A DNA stretch of 64,000 bases from NCBI GenBank assembly GCA_964612555.1, contig CAZTBW010000005.1, positions 1 through 64,000 on the forward strand, read 5' to 3'. Of the stretch, positions 27,150-36,104 are shown piece after piece. Within the stretch, counting starts at the first letter, position 1. Each line of letters starts with the position of its first letter. The translations under genes and the position numbers were made by a program. The DNA comes from DAOLCO01 sp964612555. Its GTDB lineage: Bacteria; Bdellovibrionota_C; UBA2361; SZUA-149; DAOLCO01. The notes under the pieces were generated by a model that saw only the letters and a program-made list of their open reading frames with translations, had not been told where the DNA came from and made no database searches.

Positions 27150-28607
27150 CTATTCAGAGGTTTTAAGAGGGATAAAAATAGTCCCCTCTCCTCTCCTCAC
27201 GAGTAACAAGAGAGGTACTCCGGCTTTGATCGATCTTGTCAGTGTTCTGAATTCCGTACTTGAATTAACCGGAGCAGAGTTCACCTCTATTACGAGATCA
27301 CCTCTCTGGAGCCCCGCTTCTGCCGCAGCACTATCAGGCTCAACATCTGAAACTAACGCTCCTGAGGTGGCGCTTAAACGAAGGGTTCTCGCAATTTCCG
27401 GAGTAATATCCTGAGTTCTTAACCCAAAACGATCAGCCCCATCTCCCCCTTCTTCCACGACTTCATCCAGAGTCTCCTCCTCCAGCTCTTCAATACTAAC
27501 CGTAAAATTCTTTTTGGCACCGGAACGAATCACCTCAACCGCCACTTTAGACCCTATCGGAGTATCTGCAACAAGTAAGGGAAGTTCAGAATTTTCAATA
27601 ACATCATGAGTATTATACTTCACAATAACATCACCACGTCTGATACCCGCCTTCTCCGCAGGGCTCCCCTTTACCACTTCCGCGACAAGAGAACCTTCTG
27701 CTTTAGAAAGATTAAGCGCCGAAGCGATATCTTCCGTAACGGGCTGTATCAACACACCAAGCCAGCCTCGAACTACTTTCCCGTTATCTCTGAGCTGAGA
27801 AATAATAGTTTTCACCAGATTCACCGGTATCGCAAATCCAATACCGATGCTCCCTCCTCCCCCCAGTAGTCCACCTCTGCTGTAAATTGCAGTATTCACA
27901 CCAATGACCTGCCCTTTAGAATTAAACAATGGTCCACCGGAATTACCTGGATTGATCGAGGCATCAGTCTGAATAAAATCATCATATGGTTTCCCGCCGG
28001 GCAGTTTTCTGGAAACGGCAGAAATAATGCCAAGTGTCGCAGTGTGCCCCAGACGAAACGGGTTACCAATCGCAATCACCCAATCCCCGGAACGAATCGA
28101 ATCAGAATCCCCAAGAGGAGCCGCATCATAAACTCCTTTCTCTTCAAGCTTTAAGAGCGCAAGATCAGTCTTGGAGTCACTTCCAACAATTTTTGCGAGT
28201 TTCGGTTTTTTCTCATCCCGAAGACTCACCATGATTTTGTTCGCACCTTCCACTACATGGTGGTTTGTCACAATATATCCATCCGGATGAATGACAAAAC
28301 CACTTCCGAGACTGGTAAATTTTCGTTTTCTATTGTTATTAGGTCCCTGAAGAAGAAAATCAAACGGGTTCATAGGGTCTATCGTCTGTTGATCCGATTC
28401 GTCCTTCCCTTCTGTCTGAATATTTACGACAGATTTTCCCAAACGCTCAATCACGGGAGCGAAACTGGGAAGTTGAATTTCCGGAAATACCTCGTCTGCG
28501 TCGCCACTCGGTTCAACCCATGGTTTATCCTTGTCCAGTGCCCTTGCCTGGGAAGGAAAGAAAAACACGCACATACATAATAACAGAGCTGATAATATTT
28601 TTTTCAT
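27150..28607 (-). CDS. Periplasmic serine protease, DegP/HtrA family
   Basis: 485 residues. Signal peptide (FFFPSQARA), trypsin-like domain with His in VTNHHVVEG, Asp in SKTDLALL and Ser in NPGNSGGPLF, a long Gly-rich L1/L2 loop (SRGGLLGGGGSIGIGFAIP), and two PDZ domains (about residues 285-375 and 395-480). This is the DegP/DegQ layout: quality-control protease and chaperone. It ends 13 bases before the cytochrome gene, so co-transcription is plausible. Confidence 0.95.
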   Translation of the reverse strand: MKKILSALLLCMCVFFFPSQARALDKDKPWVEPSGDADEVFPEIQLPSFAPVIERLGKSVVNIQTEGKDESDQQTIDPMNPFDFLLQGPNNNRKRKFTSLGSGFVIHPDGYIVTNHHVVEGANKIMVSLRDEKKPKLAKIVGSDSKTDLALLKLEEKGVYDAAPLGDSDSIRSGDWVIAIGNPFRLGHTATLGIISAVSRKLPGGKPYDDFIQTDASINPGNSGGPLFNSKGQVIGVNTAIYSRGGLLGGGGSIGIGFAIPVNLVKTIISQLRDNGKVVRGWLGVLIQPVTEDIASALNLSKAEGSLVAEVVKGSPAEKAGIRRGDVIVKYNTHDVIENSELPLLVADTPIGSKVAVEVIRSGAKKNFTVSIEELEEETLDEVVEEGGDGADRFGLRTQDITPEIARTLRLSATSGALVSDVEPDSAAAEAGLQRGDLVIEVNSAPVNSSTEFRTLTRSIKAGVPLLLLVRRGEGTIFIPLKTSE

Positions 28608-28644
28608 AAGCTGATCTTAATTGAATAAATTCCTGACAGTAGAT

Positions 28645-29052
28645 TTAGGATTTTGCTTTTTTAACAAACTGTAGACGAACTGTAGTCAAAATTTCTTTAA
28701 AGAGATGCTCCTCTTCCGGTGTTAAATTACCTTTGGTCTTCTCTTCAATTATGGATAATACCGCAATATTTTGCTGTGCAGCTTCAAGATTTGAAGAAAG
28801 CAGGTTTGTTTCAGGATGGGGAATGTCACCAAGAAAAATCAAAGTCTGAGTATATACTCCCATAAGAAAGGCAGAAAAGTTAATTTCCTGGGGTGGCATG
28901 AAAGTTTCTTCTTTCTTCTCTATTTTTTCCCCAGTAACATTTTTATCAGCAACTTCCTGAACGGGTTTGGACACTTCGGACTCAGACCCATCCGACCCAA
29001 ACCTTCTCTTATCTACCACTTTAAAGCCTTGACTCTCTTCTTTCTCTTCCAT
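28645..29052 (-). CDS. DUF1844 domain protein
   Basis: 135 residues. An acidic, disordered N-terminus (about 50 residues) precedes the DUF1844 core: INFSAFLMGVYTQTLIFLGD, then NLEAAQQNIAVLSIIEEKTKGNLTPEEE (parts) and TTVRLQFV. Function unknown; members occur in deltaproteobacteria, acidobacteria and planctomycetes, which supports the lineage guess. It lies 38 bases upstream of the HtrA gene on the same strand. Confidence 0.88.
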   Translation of the reverse strand: MEEKEESQGFKVVDKRRFGSDGSESEVSKPVQEVADKNVTGEKIEKKEETFMPPQEINFSAFLMGVYTQTLIFLGDIPHPETNLLSSNLEAAQQNIAVLSIIEEKTKGNLTPEEEHLFKEILTTVRLQFVKKAKS

Positions 29053-29113
29053 AAAAACTTTTATTTAATTACTTTCTCTTTTCAGCACAAAATTTTTGAT
29101 CCATACTAGCACT

Positions 29114-29149
29114 ATCCCCCGCAGCACCCTTCCCGGGGCGTAGGGGGAT
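29114..29149. repeat. GC-rich hairpin between divergent genes
   Basis: ATCCCCC (29114-29120) pairs with GGGGGAT (29143-29149), with an inner CGC/GCG pair, in an otherwise AT-rich 156-base gap between the DUF1844 gene and the divergent PhnP-like gene. It could be a REP-like repeat or a regulatory fold. Confidence 0.4.
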
Positions 29150-29208
29150 CTGAGGTCATGCTACTACAGTATAAGTAATTTTTACAAGATATTTACCACA
29201 ATAACACT

Positions 29209-30018
29209 ATGAAAATAACCGTACTAGGCACTGGAACCTCAAGCGGCATACCGGTAATAGGATGTTCCTGTGCAGTATGTACCTCAGATAATCCAAAAAA
29301 TAATCGCCTGCGCTCCAGCATATATATAGAACTCAGCCCTGAAGAAACCGGGTCTGAGACTGCACCCCGACATATCCTCATAGACACAGGACCGGATTTT
29401 CGCACTCAGGCACTAAAACACGCTATCCCCAAAATTGATATTGTTCTTTTTACCCATGCCCATGCTGATCACATCTATGGTCTTGATGATATTCGAATGT
29501 ATAACTTTATTCATAAATCAAAAATTACGGTATATGCCGATCAGGTAACGGGCTCTGCACTGAAAAGAATATTTCCTTATTGTTTCGAAAAAGATCCTGA
29601 ATATGAAGGGGGTGGAGTTCCAAATCTGGAGCTAAAAGTAATTTCGTCCGGTACCGCGCTTTCTCTTGGAAAATTTACAATTCAGGTTTTACAGGTTTTT
29701 CATGGAAAGCTTCCCATTCTCGCATATCGATTCGGCTCATTTGCCTATGTCACTGATTGTTCAGTGGTACCTGAAGATACGATTCATGCACTCTCGGGCA
29801 CAGAAGTGGTACTACTTGACGGATTGAGATATCGACCTCACAAAACTCATTTCAGCATACCTGCCGCCACCGAATTTGCAACAACACACAAATTCAAAAA
29901 AACCTACCTCACCCACATCTCTCACGAAATAGAACACGAACAGGTTACAAAAACTCTTGAAACCCTCAGTAAAAACACCGTAGCGCTTGCCTATGATGGT
30001 CTTGAAATTTCACTTTAA
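29209..30018 (+). CDS. PhnP-like metallo-beta-lactamase-fold phosphodiesterase
   Basis: 269 residues. Starts with the PhnP-type strand VLGTGTSSGIPVIGCSCAVCTSD (quoted in part: GIPVIGCSCAVC), whose cysteines bind a structural zinc, then LIDTGPDFR and the metal site THAHADHIYGLDDIR, later LTHISHEIEHE. PhnP cleaves phosphoribosyl cyclic phosphate in phosphonate degradation, but many such proteins lie outside phn clusters; no other phn genes are here, so the substrate is unknown. Confidence 0.85.
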   Translation: MKITVLGTGTSSGIPVIGCSCAVCTSDNPKNNRLRSSIYIELSPEETGSETAPRHILIDTGPDFRTQALKHAIPKIDIVLFTHAHADHIYGLDDIRMYNFIHKSKITVYADQVTGSALKRIFPYCFEKDPEYEGGGVPNLELKVISSGTALSLGKFTIQVLQVFHGKLPILAYRFGSFAYVTDCSVVPEDTIHALSGTEVVLLDGLRYRPHKTHFSIPAATEFATTHKFKKTYLTHISHEIEHEQVTKTLETLSKNTVALAYDGLEISL

Positions 30019-30044
30019 ACAACACTGAACTAAACGACACTGCA

Positions 30045-32006
30045 CTACTGCAACAGTTGCATTCTGATTTCCCTGCCTATCAGGTTTAAAGAAGTCTGCA
30101 CTCCAACCGCATCCGGAGCCTGATAGAATGCCCCTATCTTGTGCCCCCGAGTGCGCTTTAGCTGATAGCTCATTGATTCATTTGGGAATGAAGGATGTAA
30201 GGGAGTAACATTTCCAGCCGCATCAATATTATGTGCACCATAAAAATCATTTGCAAGTTTCGAGAGAAACACTGACTTCAGATTCCCTTCATCTATAATA
30301 GTTTGATAGGGGTCGTCAGTAACAGGTATCGGATTACCCCATCCAAGGGTATATATGGTTCCATTATTTCGGTGTATTAAATTTGCTGCTTCAACAGCAG
30401 ATAGATAAAACATGGTTCTATAACTATTGTTATAGTCCATAGAGCCCTGGTAAGTAGTGGTGGTAGAAAAGATCGGATCAAACATGCTCTGATAAAGATC
30501 AAGATATCTTCCCAGAAATGGACAATCACTATGATTCGGATTTGGACCAGGTCGACACGGCAAGCGTGACTCCCAGTTATCACCAATACACCTTCTAATT
30601 GCTCTGCTCCGCTCTATCGAATGACCATCATCCCATGGGAAATACGCGACATTCGCAGCAAAATGAGGACCCGCATTAATATGACATGAAGCAATAAAAT
30701 CCTGAGTTAAAAATGGTGGTGTTGGGTCGTCCCAGTTATCAAGATTGGGTTGAAGAGGAGCTATGAGTCGAAACAGACTATTGTTCTGATACGCATTCCT
30801 GTACGCAACAGGATTAATAAACATCCCGGGGCTTGCCCATTGTGAGATGGAATTAAAAGGGACTCTCCAACGATGATAATCCTGCTCAGTACTGCAACAG
30901 TTCCAGGTAACTCCCAGAACAAGAACTTCTTCTCCCATCGCACGAGGGTGTGTCGGCACCAGAGAAGTTGCAGTTGGTGCACCATCAGTAAAAAGAATAT
31001 AGGTAACAGGAACATTATTAGAAACAAAACCCCTCTCCTGTGCATGTCGAAAGCCCTCAAGCAAGGCATCGGTGATATTGGTGTTACCCATTGGAACAAT
31101 TGCGTTTACGTCCCCTAAACGTATCTCTGTTCTTTCATACACATGGTTAAAAGCGTTTTCAAAATGCTGCGGGTTAAAGCCGGGTCTGGGAATCCCTCCT
31201 GCTCCCACAGGGTTAAACGGCACCACATTCCAGGCAATGTTATTAAAGAAAACCAGGGAGATTCTATCCCGTTCAGTATCAAAGCCATCAATAAAGTTTA
31301 AAAAAGCTTCCCTGATTCTTTCAAACCGAAGGGAAAGTCCGGCAGCATTTGCCTCTTCACGGCAACTTAAAGGAGGGAGAGGGTTTCCATCAGCATCCAC
31401 CGGCGCGGGAGAATTGCAGAAGCAAGGTCCGGATTCCGGGCACGCAGAGGATTCAGAAAGATCGGCAATAAACACGATATTTGCAGGTTGAATCTGTACC
31501 TCTGACCTTACACGCACATTATTTCTACTTTCTGTAAACTCATCCAGAAGTGAAAGTAGGTGTATCAACATCGTTGACACATTTACAATAGGCGCCATTG
31601 AAACGCTGAGAGTTCCGCTTATCCGGTTACTATCAATATCAATAAACCCTTCTTGATTCGCATTCACAAGAACCCTTCCACCAATACCGGGATCTCCTTG
31701 TAAAAGGATACCCCGCTCAGTCAGATTAGCAAAAAAAGATGTCTCTACCCGCTCACGAATATACTCCTGTTCATCCTGCGCCTGAAAAACAGCATTAGCC
31801 TCCGACACACGTGCGCCCATTGCCGCACGTAATGCCGCATCCGCAGATGCCTGTAACTCCTGCTGGGTAATGTAGAGTCTGCCTGCATCAATCGCAAGTC
31901 CGATAAAACCAATCAGAATCAACAGCACTAAAGGCAGACTGATCAGGATAAATCCATGATCTTTGCCACGAACAGAAGAAAAATAGTTACAAGACAACAA
32001 CTGCAT
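30045..32006 (-). CDS. TadG-like pilus protein with von Willebrand A domain
   Basis: 653 residues from ATG 32006 behind AAAGGAATTT; longer starts lie in the preceding gene. An N-terminal membrane segment (ISLPLVLLILIGFIGLAIDAGR) with the TadE/TadG 'AIDAGRLY..Q.ELQ.AADAAL'-type pattern is followed by a vWA domain with MIDAS DLSES in VFIADLSESSAC, and a long Cys-, Pro- and aromatic-rich insertion. Likely an extracellular or periplasmic part of a Tad (Flp) pilus. No ATPase, secretin or pilin genes are in the window, so this trio is detached from the main tad cluster. Confidence 0.82.
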   Translation of the reverse strand: MQLLSCNYFSSVRGKDHGFILISLPLVLLILIGFIGLAIDAGRLYITQQELQASADAALRAAMGARVSEANAVFQAQDEQEYIRERVETSFFANLTERGILLQGDPGIGGRVLVNANQEGFIDIDSNRISGTLSVSMAPIVNVSTMLIHLLSLLDEFTESRNNVRVRSEVQIQPANIVFIADLSESSACPESGPCFCNSPAPVDADGNPLPPLSCREEANAAGLSLRFERIREAFLNFIDGFDTERDRISLVFFNNIAWNVVPFNPVGAGGIPRPGFNPQHFENAFNHVYERTEIRLGDVNAIVPMGNTNITDALLEGFRHAQERGFVSNNVPVTYILFTDGAPTATSLVPTHPRAMGEEVLVLGVTWNCCSTEQDYHRWRVPFNSISQWASPGMFINPVAYRNAYQNNSLFRLIAPLQPNLDNWDDPTPPFLTQDFIASCHINAGPHFAANVAYFPWDDGHSIERSRAIRRCIGDNWESRLPCRPGPNPNHSDCPFLGRYLDLYQSMFDPIFSTTTTYQGSMDYNNSYRTMFYLSAVEAANLIHRNNGTIYTLGWGNPIPVTDDPYQTIIDEGNLKSVFLSKLANDFYGAHNIDAAGNVTPLHPSFPNESMSYQLKRTRGHKIGAFYQAPDAVGVQTSLNLIGREIRMQLLQ

Positions 32007-32685
32007 GAAATTCCTTTCTCCAGTTAAGCACACCGGGGTTTCCCTCAGACCCATAAAAGAATACAGAAAAATCTATTTGGATAACAGGGTCATACGATAA
32101 ATGCACCTCTGCAATAAATACAGAACCATTCATACAACTCACTCTCATAAAATCATCTGCCTGGGGTGAGCCGGGAGGAAATAAATTACCTAACAAATGT
32201 TCTCCCTGGGGTCGATCTGCAAGAGTATATTTTTTAAATTGAGCTATTTCCTGAGGAACGATTGATATCAGGTTTCTCAAGGGAAGCTGTGCTATCCTTG
32301 AGTCATTATTGCCCGAAAAACACACTTCATCTCTTGTAGGACGCCCGGTCTCATCAATCTCATACGCCTCAAGACTGAGCAGGAACCCGGGGATACCGTT
32401 CTCGGGATCGGCTGGGAACGTGTTAGCTGCAATAACCTGTAATTCGTTGATAATTTCCTGAAAACAGTTTGCCCGTGAAGCAGGATCACGAAATGCACAA
32501 AGATAAGAACTTACCGTAGCCTCTCTCACAATATCGCTCATCACCAGACGAATAAGCGCTGAACGGGATAACTCAAAACCGGTGAAACACACAAATAAAA
32601 TTAAAGGTACTGATATACAAAGTTCAAGTAGTACTGAACCCTTCTCATTTTCACATACGCTATGGTAATTTCTTGAAAATAACAT
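31987..32685 (-). CDS. TadE-like pilus assembly protein
   Basis: 232 residues. The TadE N-terminus is clear: ENEKGSVLLELCISVPLILFV followed by a second hydrophobic stretch, i.e. a prepilin-like membrane anchor with the conserved Glu. The remainder is a periplasmic beta-rich domain with four cysteines. It overlaps the TadG-like start by 20 bases and follows a second TadE-like gene by one base, so the three are translationally coupled. Confidence 0.82.
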   Translation of the reverse strand: MLFSRNYHSVCENEKGSVLLELCISVPLILFVCFTGFELSRSALIRLVMSDIVREATVSSYLCAFRDPASRANCFQEIINELQVIAANTFPADPENGIPGFLLSLEAYEIDETGRPTRDEVCFSGNNDSRIAQLPLRNLISIVPQEIAQFKKYTLADRPQGEHLLGNLFPPGSPQADDFMRVSCMNGSVFIAEVHLSYDPVIQIDFSVFFYGSEGNPGVLNWRKEFHAVVVL

Positions 32686-32686
32686 C

Positions 32687-33172
32687 TTAAAAATTATTCA
32701 TTTTCATAATAGCAATTGCTCTGGATGAAAAATCAGGAAGCCCGATCGAGCTCATATTTATGAACCTGACCTGAGTAGAAATACTAACAAAACCTCCCCG
32801 GGGGATCCTGCACGAACCATTTCGAAGACAGGAAATATTATCCTCGGAAACACTTCTCACTCCATCATCAAAGCGAATCGTCTGAACAGTAACATTATTA
32901 AGGTCAACACCGGTAGTAAAAGCTCTGAAATTATTTTCAAGGGAATTATACAGCTGCTGTTCAAGACTTGACCCCGCTCCTGCCCTGGGACCTGTGGACA
33001 CCTCTCGCAGACTGATCACAGATGCATAATGAGCACCAAGCATATTAAACATGAAAGGAATCACTGCGGGTATGAAAAAAATACACATCATGTAAAGAGG
33101 CATGCCAATGGCAGCCTCAAGCATGGAAGCTCCCTTTTCCTTATCTGATGGCGATTTTATTTCATGGTTCAT
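32687..33172 (-). CDS. TadE-like pseudopilin-type protein
   Basis: 161 residues beginning with a hydrophilic leader, then KGASMLEAAIGMPLYMMCIFF, the TadE-like anchor with its conserved Glu. A short periplasmic part with one Cys pair (SCLRNGSC) follows. First gene of the TadE-TadE-TadG row. Probably a minor pilin or assembly factor. Confidence 0.78.
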   Translation of the reverse strand: MNHEIKSPSDKEKGASMLEAAIGMPLYMMCIFFIPAVIPFMFNMLGAHYASVISLREVSTGPRAGAGSSLEQQLYNSLENNFRAFTTGVDLNNVTVQTIRFDDGVRSVSEDNISCLRNGSCRIPRGGFVSISTQVRFINMSSIGLPDFSSRAIAIMKMNNF

Positions 33173-33292
33173 GGCTTGCAGGTAGTCAAAATATACAAAT
33201 AACCCGCTTATAGCATCGTATTATTGTTCTGAACACTAAATCCAAACAGGTTACATAAAAACACTTGCACCCTAGATAAGTAGCTATAATAA

Positions 33293-33919
33293 CTAATGAC
33301 TACTGGAAGGACAAATATCTTTCAAAAAGCAGGCTTCACACTGAGGACGACGTGCTATGCAGACACTTCGCCCATGGTATATGAGCCAGTGATGCAGCTC
33401 ATACCATCTTGATTTGGGAAACTCCCGACAGAGCTCTTCTGCCACTTTATCTCTGTCATTTGCAGAAGCAAGCCCGAGTTTATGTGAGACCCTGAACACA
33501 TGGGTATCTACAGGCATCGCAGGAGTGATTTTCAGTTCTGACAAAATCACACTTGCCGTTTTGTTCCCGACTCCGGGAAGACTCAAAAGAAGTTCACGAG
33601 TACGAGGTATCTCTCCCTGAAAATCGCACACTAAAATTTTTGCGGTCTCAATCAGATGCCTGGCTTTGGTTTTATAGTAATTTACTTCACGAATGAGTCC
33701 TTCAACTCTCTTTAGAGGTGCCTTTGAGAGAGCGTAGGCATCAGGAAACTCAGAAAAAAGCTGAGGAGTAATTTCGTTGACTTTTTTATCGGTAGATTGT
33801 GCGGATAGCATCACTGCAATAAGCAGCTGAAATGGTGTTTTGTAATTAAGCTGCGTATAGGGATCTCCGTAGACTTGTTTCAGCCTACGGAGAAGTAAGG
33901 ATTTTTCCCGTTTTTCCAT
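33293..33919 (-). CDS. nth: Endonuclease III
   Basis: 208 residues. HhH motif LPGVGNKTASVIL, catalytic Lys in LSAQSTDKKVN, catalytic Asp in PVDTHVFRV and a C-terminal 4Fe-4S cluster spaced exactly C-x6-C-x2-C-x5-C (CIARRPQCEACFLKDIC). It removes oxidised pyrimidines and nicks the abasic site. It lies 13 bases downstream of sufD, placing an iron-sulfur enzyme in the same transcript as the cluster-assembly genes. Confidence 0.96.
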   Translation of the reverse strand: MEKREKSLLLRRLKQVYGDPYTQLNYKTPFQLLIAVMLSAQSTDKKVNEITPQLFSEFPDAYALSKAPLKRVEGLIREVNYYKTKARHLIETAKILVCDFQGEIPRTRELLLSLPGVGNKTASVILSELKITPAMPVDTHVFRVSHKLGLASANDRDKVAEELCREFPKSRWYELHHWLIYHGRSVCIARRPQCEACFLKDICPSSSH

Positions 33920-33932
33920 CAGGGCTTATTAT

Positions 33933-35273
33933 TTACGCAAGTGCCTTATCCAGTTTTTTATTGAGAGTATCCTCAACAAAGCTCCGTAGTGCAGTATCCT
34001 CAAGATGTTCAAAAACCTCTGCAATATATGCTCTGGTGAGAATAGCACGAGCCTCCTTTTCAGGGATACCCCTTGCCCGAAGATAGAAGAGGGCTTGTTC
34101 GTCAAGTTGTCCGATAGTCGCCCCGTGACTGCACTTTACATCATCAGCCCAGATCTTTAACTGCGGTTTTGAGGAACTTTCAGCAGAGTCCGAAAGAAGA
34201 AGACTCGCATTGGACTGATATGCGTTTGTCTTCTGCGCTTCTCTCTGTACAATGATCGTACCACTGAACACTCCCTTTGAAGTATCAGCATAAATACCCT
34301 TATAAAGTTCATGGCTTTCACAATGAGGAGCAATATGGTCTATCACTGTAAAGTTATCCACGTGCTGATCATTAGCAAGAACATTTGTACCAATAAGCCA
34401 GGCTTCTGAGTTTGAGGCGGGTAACAGCGGATATATCTCATTTCTTGCTACCGCCCCTCCAAACTGAAGGTTGATATTCTTGAAACAGGAGTTCTCTGCC
34501 TGCTCGGAATATACTGATGAAAGATGAACCGTATGAACATCTTCAGTCTGTATCCTGATATGCGTTCCCCGGGCACCTTTTTCCAGAACAAACTCGGCAA
34601 CATGGTTCGTAACCGAAGCACATTCGCCATACCCCGTGAAGTGTTCAATCACCTCGACACTGGCGCCTGAATCAACATATACAAATACCCGGGGGGAACG
34701 AACTTCACCAGCTTCTGCCGGGTTACTCACATGAGTTATCTCAAGAGACAACTCCGAATCTTTTGCCACTTCCACATATACAATTTCATCAGAGAGCAGA
34801 TCATTAAGCAGTGGAAATGCGGAACTGCTCTGGGAAGAACGCCCGGGAGCTTCATTTTTTGTGGGCACCCTTTCAAGTCTTCCTTTCATAAAGCGTTCAG
34901 GAAGCGCATCTTTCAAATTCAGAACCTTTACCCCACTTTCTCCAGATAAGGTACAATGTACTTTTGCAAGCGCACCATTGATAAACACAAGTCTTTCTTT
35001 TGCAGAGCTCACCTGAGGTCTTGGCTCAAGACCTTCTGTTAACAGAGAAGGAGACCGTAACTCATCAGGTAAAAAGGACTTGAGATTAGTATATTTCCAG
35101 TCCTCCTGAGCTGATGAGGGTACTGCCATTTCTGAAAGCTTCTTCATGGCATGATCATGCAAGCCATACCGCAAGGAAGCAGTCTCAATCTTTTGAGCCG
35201 GATTGAATAGCTCTTTACTTAAAATAGTATCAATCATTGTATCATTCATAGCATAATTCATAGTATAACTCAT
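33933..35273 (-). CDS. sufD: Fe-S cluster assembly protein SufD
   Basis: 446 residues. N-terminal helices (QEDWKYTNL) lead into the SufBD beta-helix (SVYSEQAENSCFKNINLQFG in part; TVIDHIAPHCESHELYKGIY) and the C-terminal LKIWADDVKCSHGATIGQLD with AILTRAYIAEVFEHL, diagnostic for SufD. It scaffolds clusters with SufB and SufC. The first four repeats of ATG at 12-base spacing in the 5' end are unusual (see findings). Confidence 0.94.
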   Translation of the reverse strand: MSYTMNYAMNDTMIDTILSKELFNPAQKIETASLRYGLHDHAMKKLSEMAVPSSAQEDWKYTNLKSFLPDELRSPSLLTEGLEPRPQVSSAKERLVFINGALAKVHCTLSGESGVKVLNLKDALPERFMKGRLERVPTKNEAPGRSSQSSSAFPLLNDLLSDEIVYVEVAKDSELSLEITHVSNPAEAGEVRSPRVFVYVDSGASVEVIEHFTGYGECASVTNHVAEFVLEKGARGTHIRIQTEDVHTVHLSSVYSEQAENSCFKNINLQFGGAVARNEIYPLLPASNSEAWLIGTNVLANDQHVDNFTVIDHIAPHCESHELYKGIYADTSKGVFSGTIIVQREAQKTNAYQSNASLLLSDSAESSSKPQLKIWADDVKCSHGATIGQLDEQALFYLRARGIPEKEARAILTRAYIAEVFEHLEDTALRSFVEDTLNKKLDKALA

Positions 35274-35287
35274 AAGGCACCCCTCCC

Positions 35288-36049
35288 CTAGGCAGCCGCC
35301 TGCATACCGTCTTTTGTCCAGGAATAACCCTTTTTCTCAAGCTCAAGTGCCAGCTCCTTATCACCTGAACGTATAATTTTGCCGTCAACAAGTACATGTA
35401 CATAATCCGGCACTATGTAATCAAGGAGTCGCTGATAGTGAGTGATCACAAGAAACGCATTATCTTTTGATCTTAGTCTGTTTACCCCTTCAGCAACAAT
35501 TTGAAGCGCATCAATATCAAGACCGGAATCTGTTTCATCAAGTACACAAAGTTTCGGGTTAAGAAGCGCCATTTGAAGAATCTCATTTCGCTTCTTTTCA
35601 CCACCTGAAAAACCCTCATTAACTGCTCGATTTAATAATGCGGGGTTTAGTTCCAACTCTGCCGCTTTTTCCTTCAGAAGTGCCTGAAAAGGACGAACCT
35701 CAAGAGGCTCTTCACCTCGATATTTTCTAATAGAATTAAGCGCCGTTCTAAGAAAGTACATACTTGAAACACCCGGAAGCTCCACAGGATATTGAAACGC
35801 AAGAAAGAGTCCTTCAGAAGCACGTTCATCAGGCTCCAGATCAAGAAGATCTTTACCGTCAAAAGTCACACTGCCATCAGTTATTTCATACCCTTCCTTA
35901 CCTGCCAGCACATGAGCAAGAGTACTTTTCCCTGAGCCATTAGGACCCATGATTGCATGTACCTCCCCGGGTTTTATTTCAAGATCAAGACCTTTAAGGA
36001 TATCTTTTTCACCTTCAACTTTCACATGTAAATTAGAGATTTTTAACAT
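35288..36049 (-). CDS. sufC: Fe-S cluster assembly ATPase SufC
   Basis: 253 residues. ABC ATPase with Walker A GPNGSGKST, Q-loop LAFQYPVELPGV, signature FSGGEKKRNEILQ, Walker B LCVLDETDSGLD and switch His in ITHYQRLL. Powers conformational change in the SufBC2D scaffold. It sits 55 bases after sufB and 14 before sufD. Confidence 0.97.
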   Translation of the reverse strand: MLKISNLHVKVEGEKDILKGLDLEIKPGEVHAIMGPNGSGKSTLAHVLAGKEGYEITDGSVTFDGKDLLDLEPDERASEGLFLAFQYPVELPGVSSMYFLRTALNSIRKYRGEEPLEVRPFQALLKEKAAELELNPALLNRAVNEGFSGGEKKRNEILQMALLNPKLCVLDETDSGLDIDALQIVAEGVNRLRSKDNAFLVITHYQRLLDYIVPDYVHVLVDGKIIRSGDKELALELEKKGYSWTKDGMQAAA

Positions 36050-36104
36050 CTTCAGTATTCCTCACTCAATTTCCAATAAAACTTCCAATTAAATAAAATT
36101 TTAA

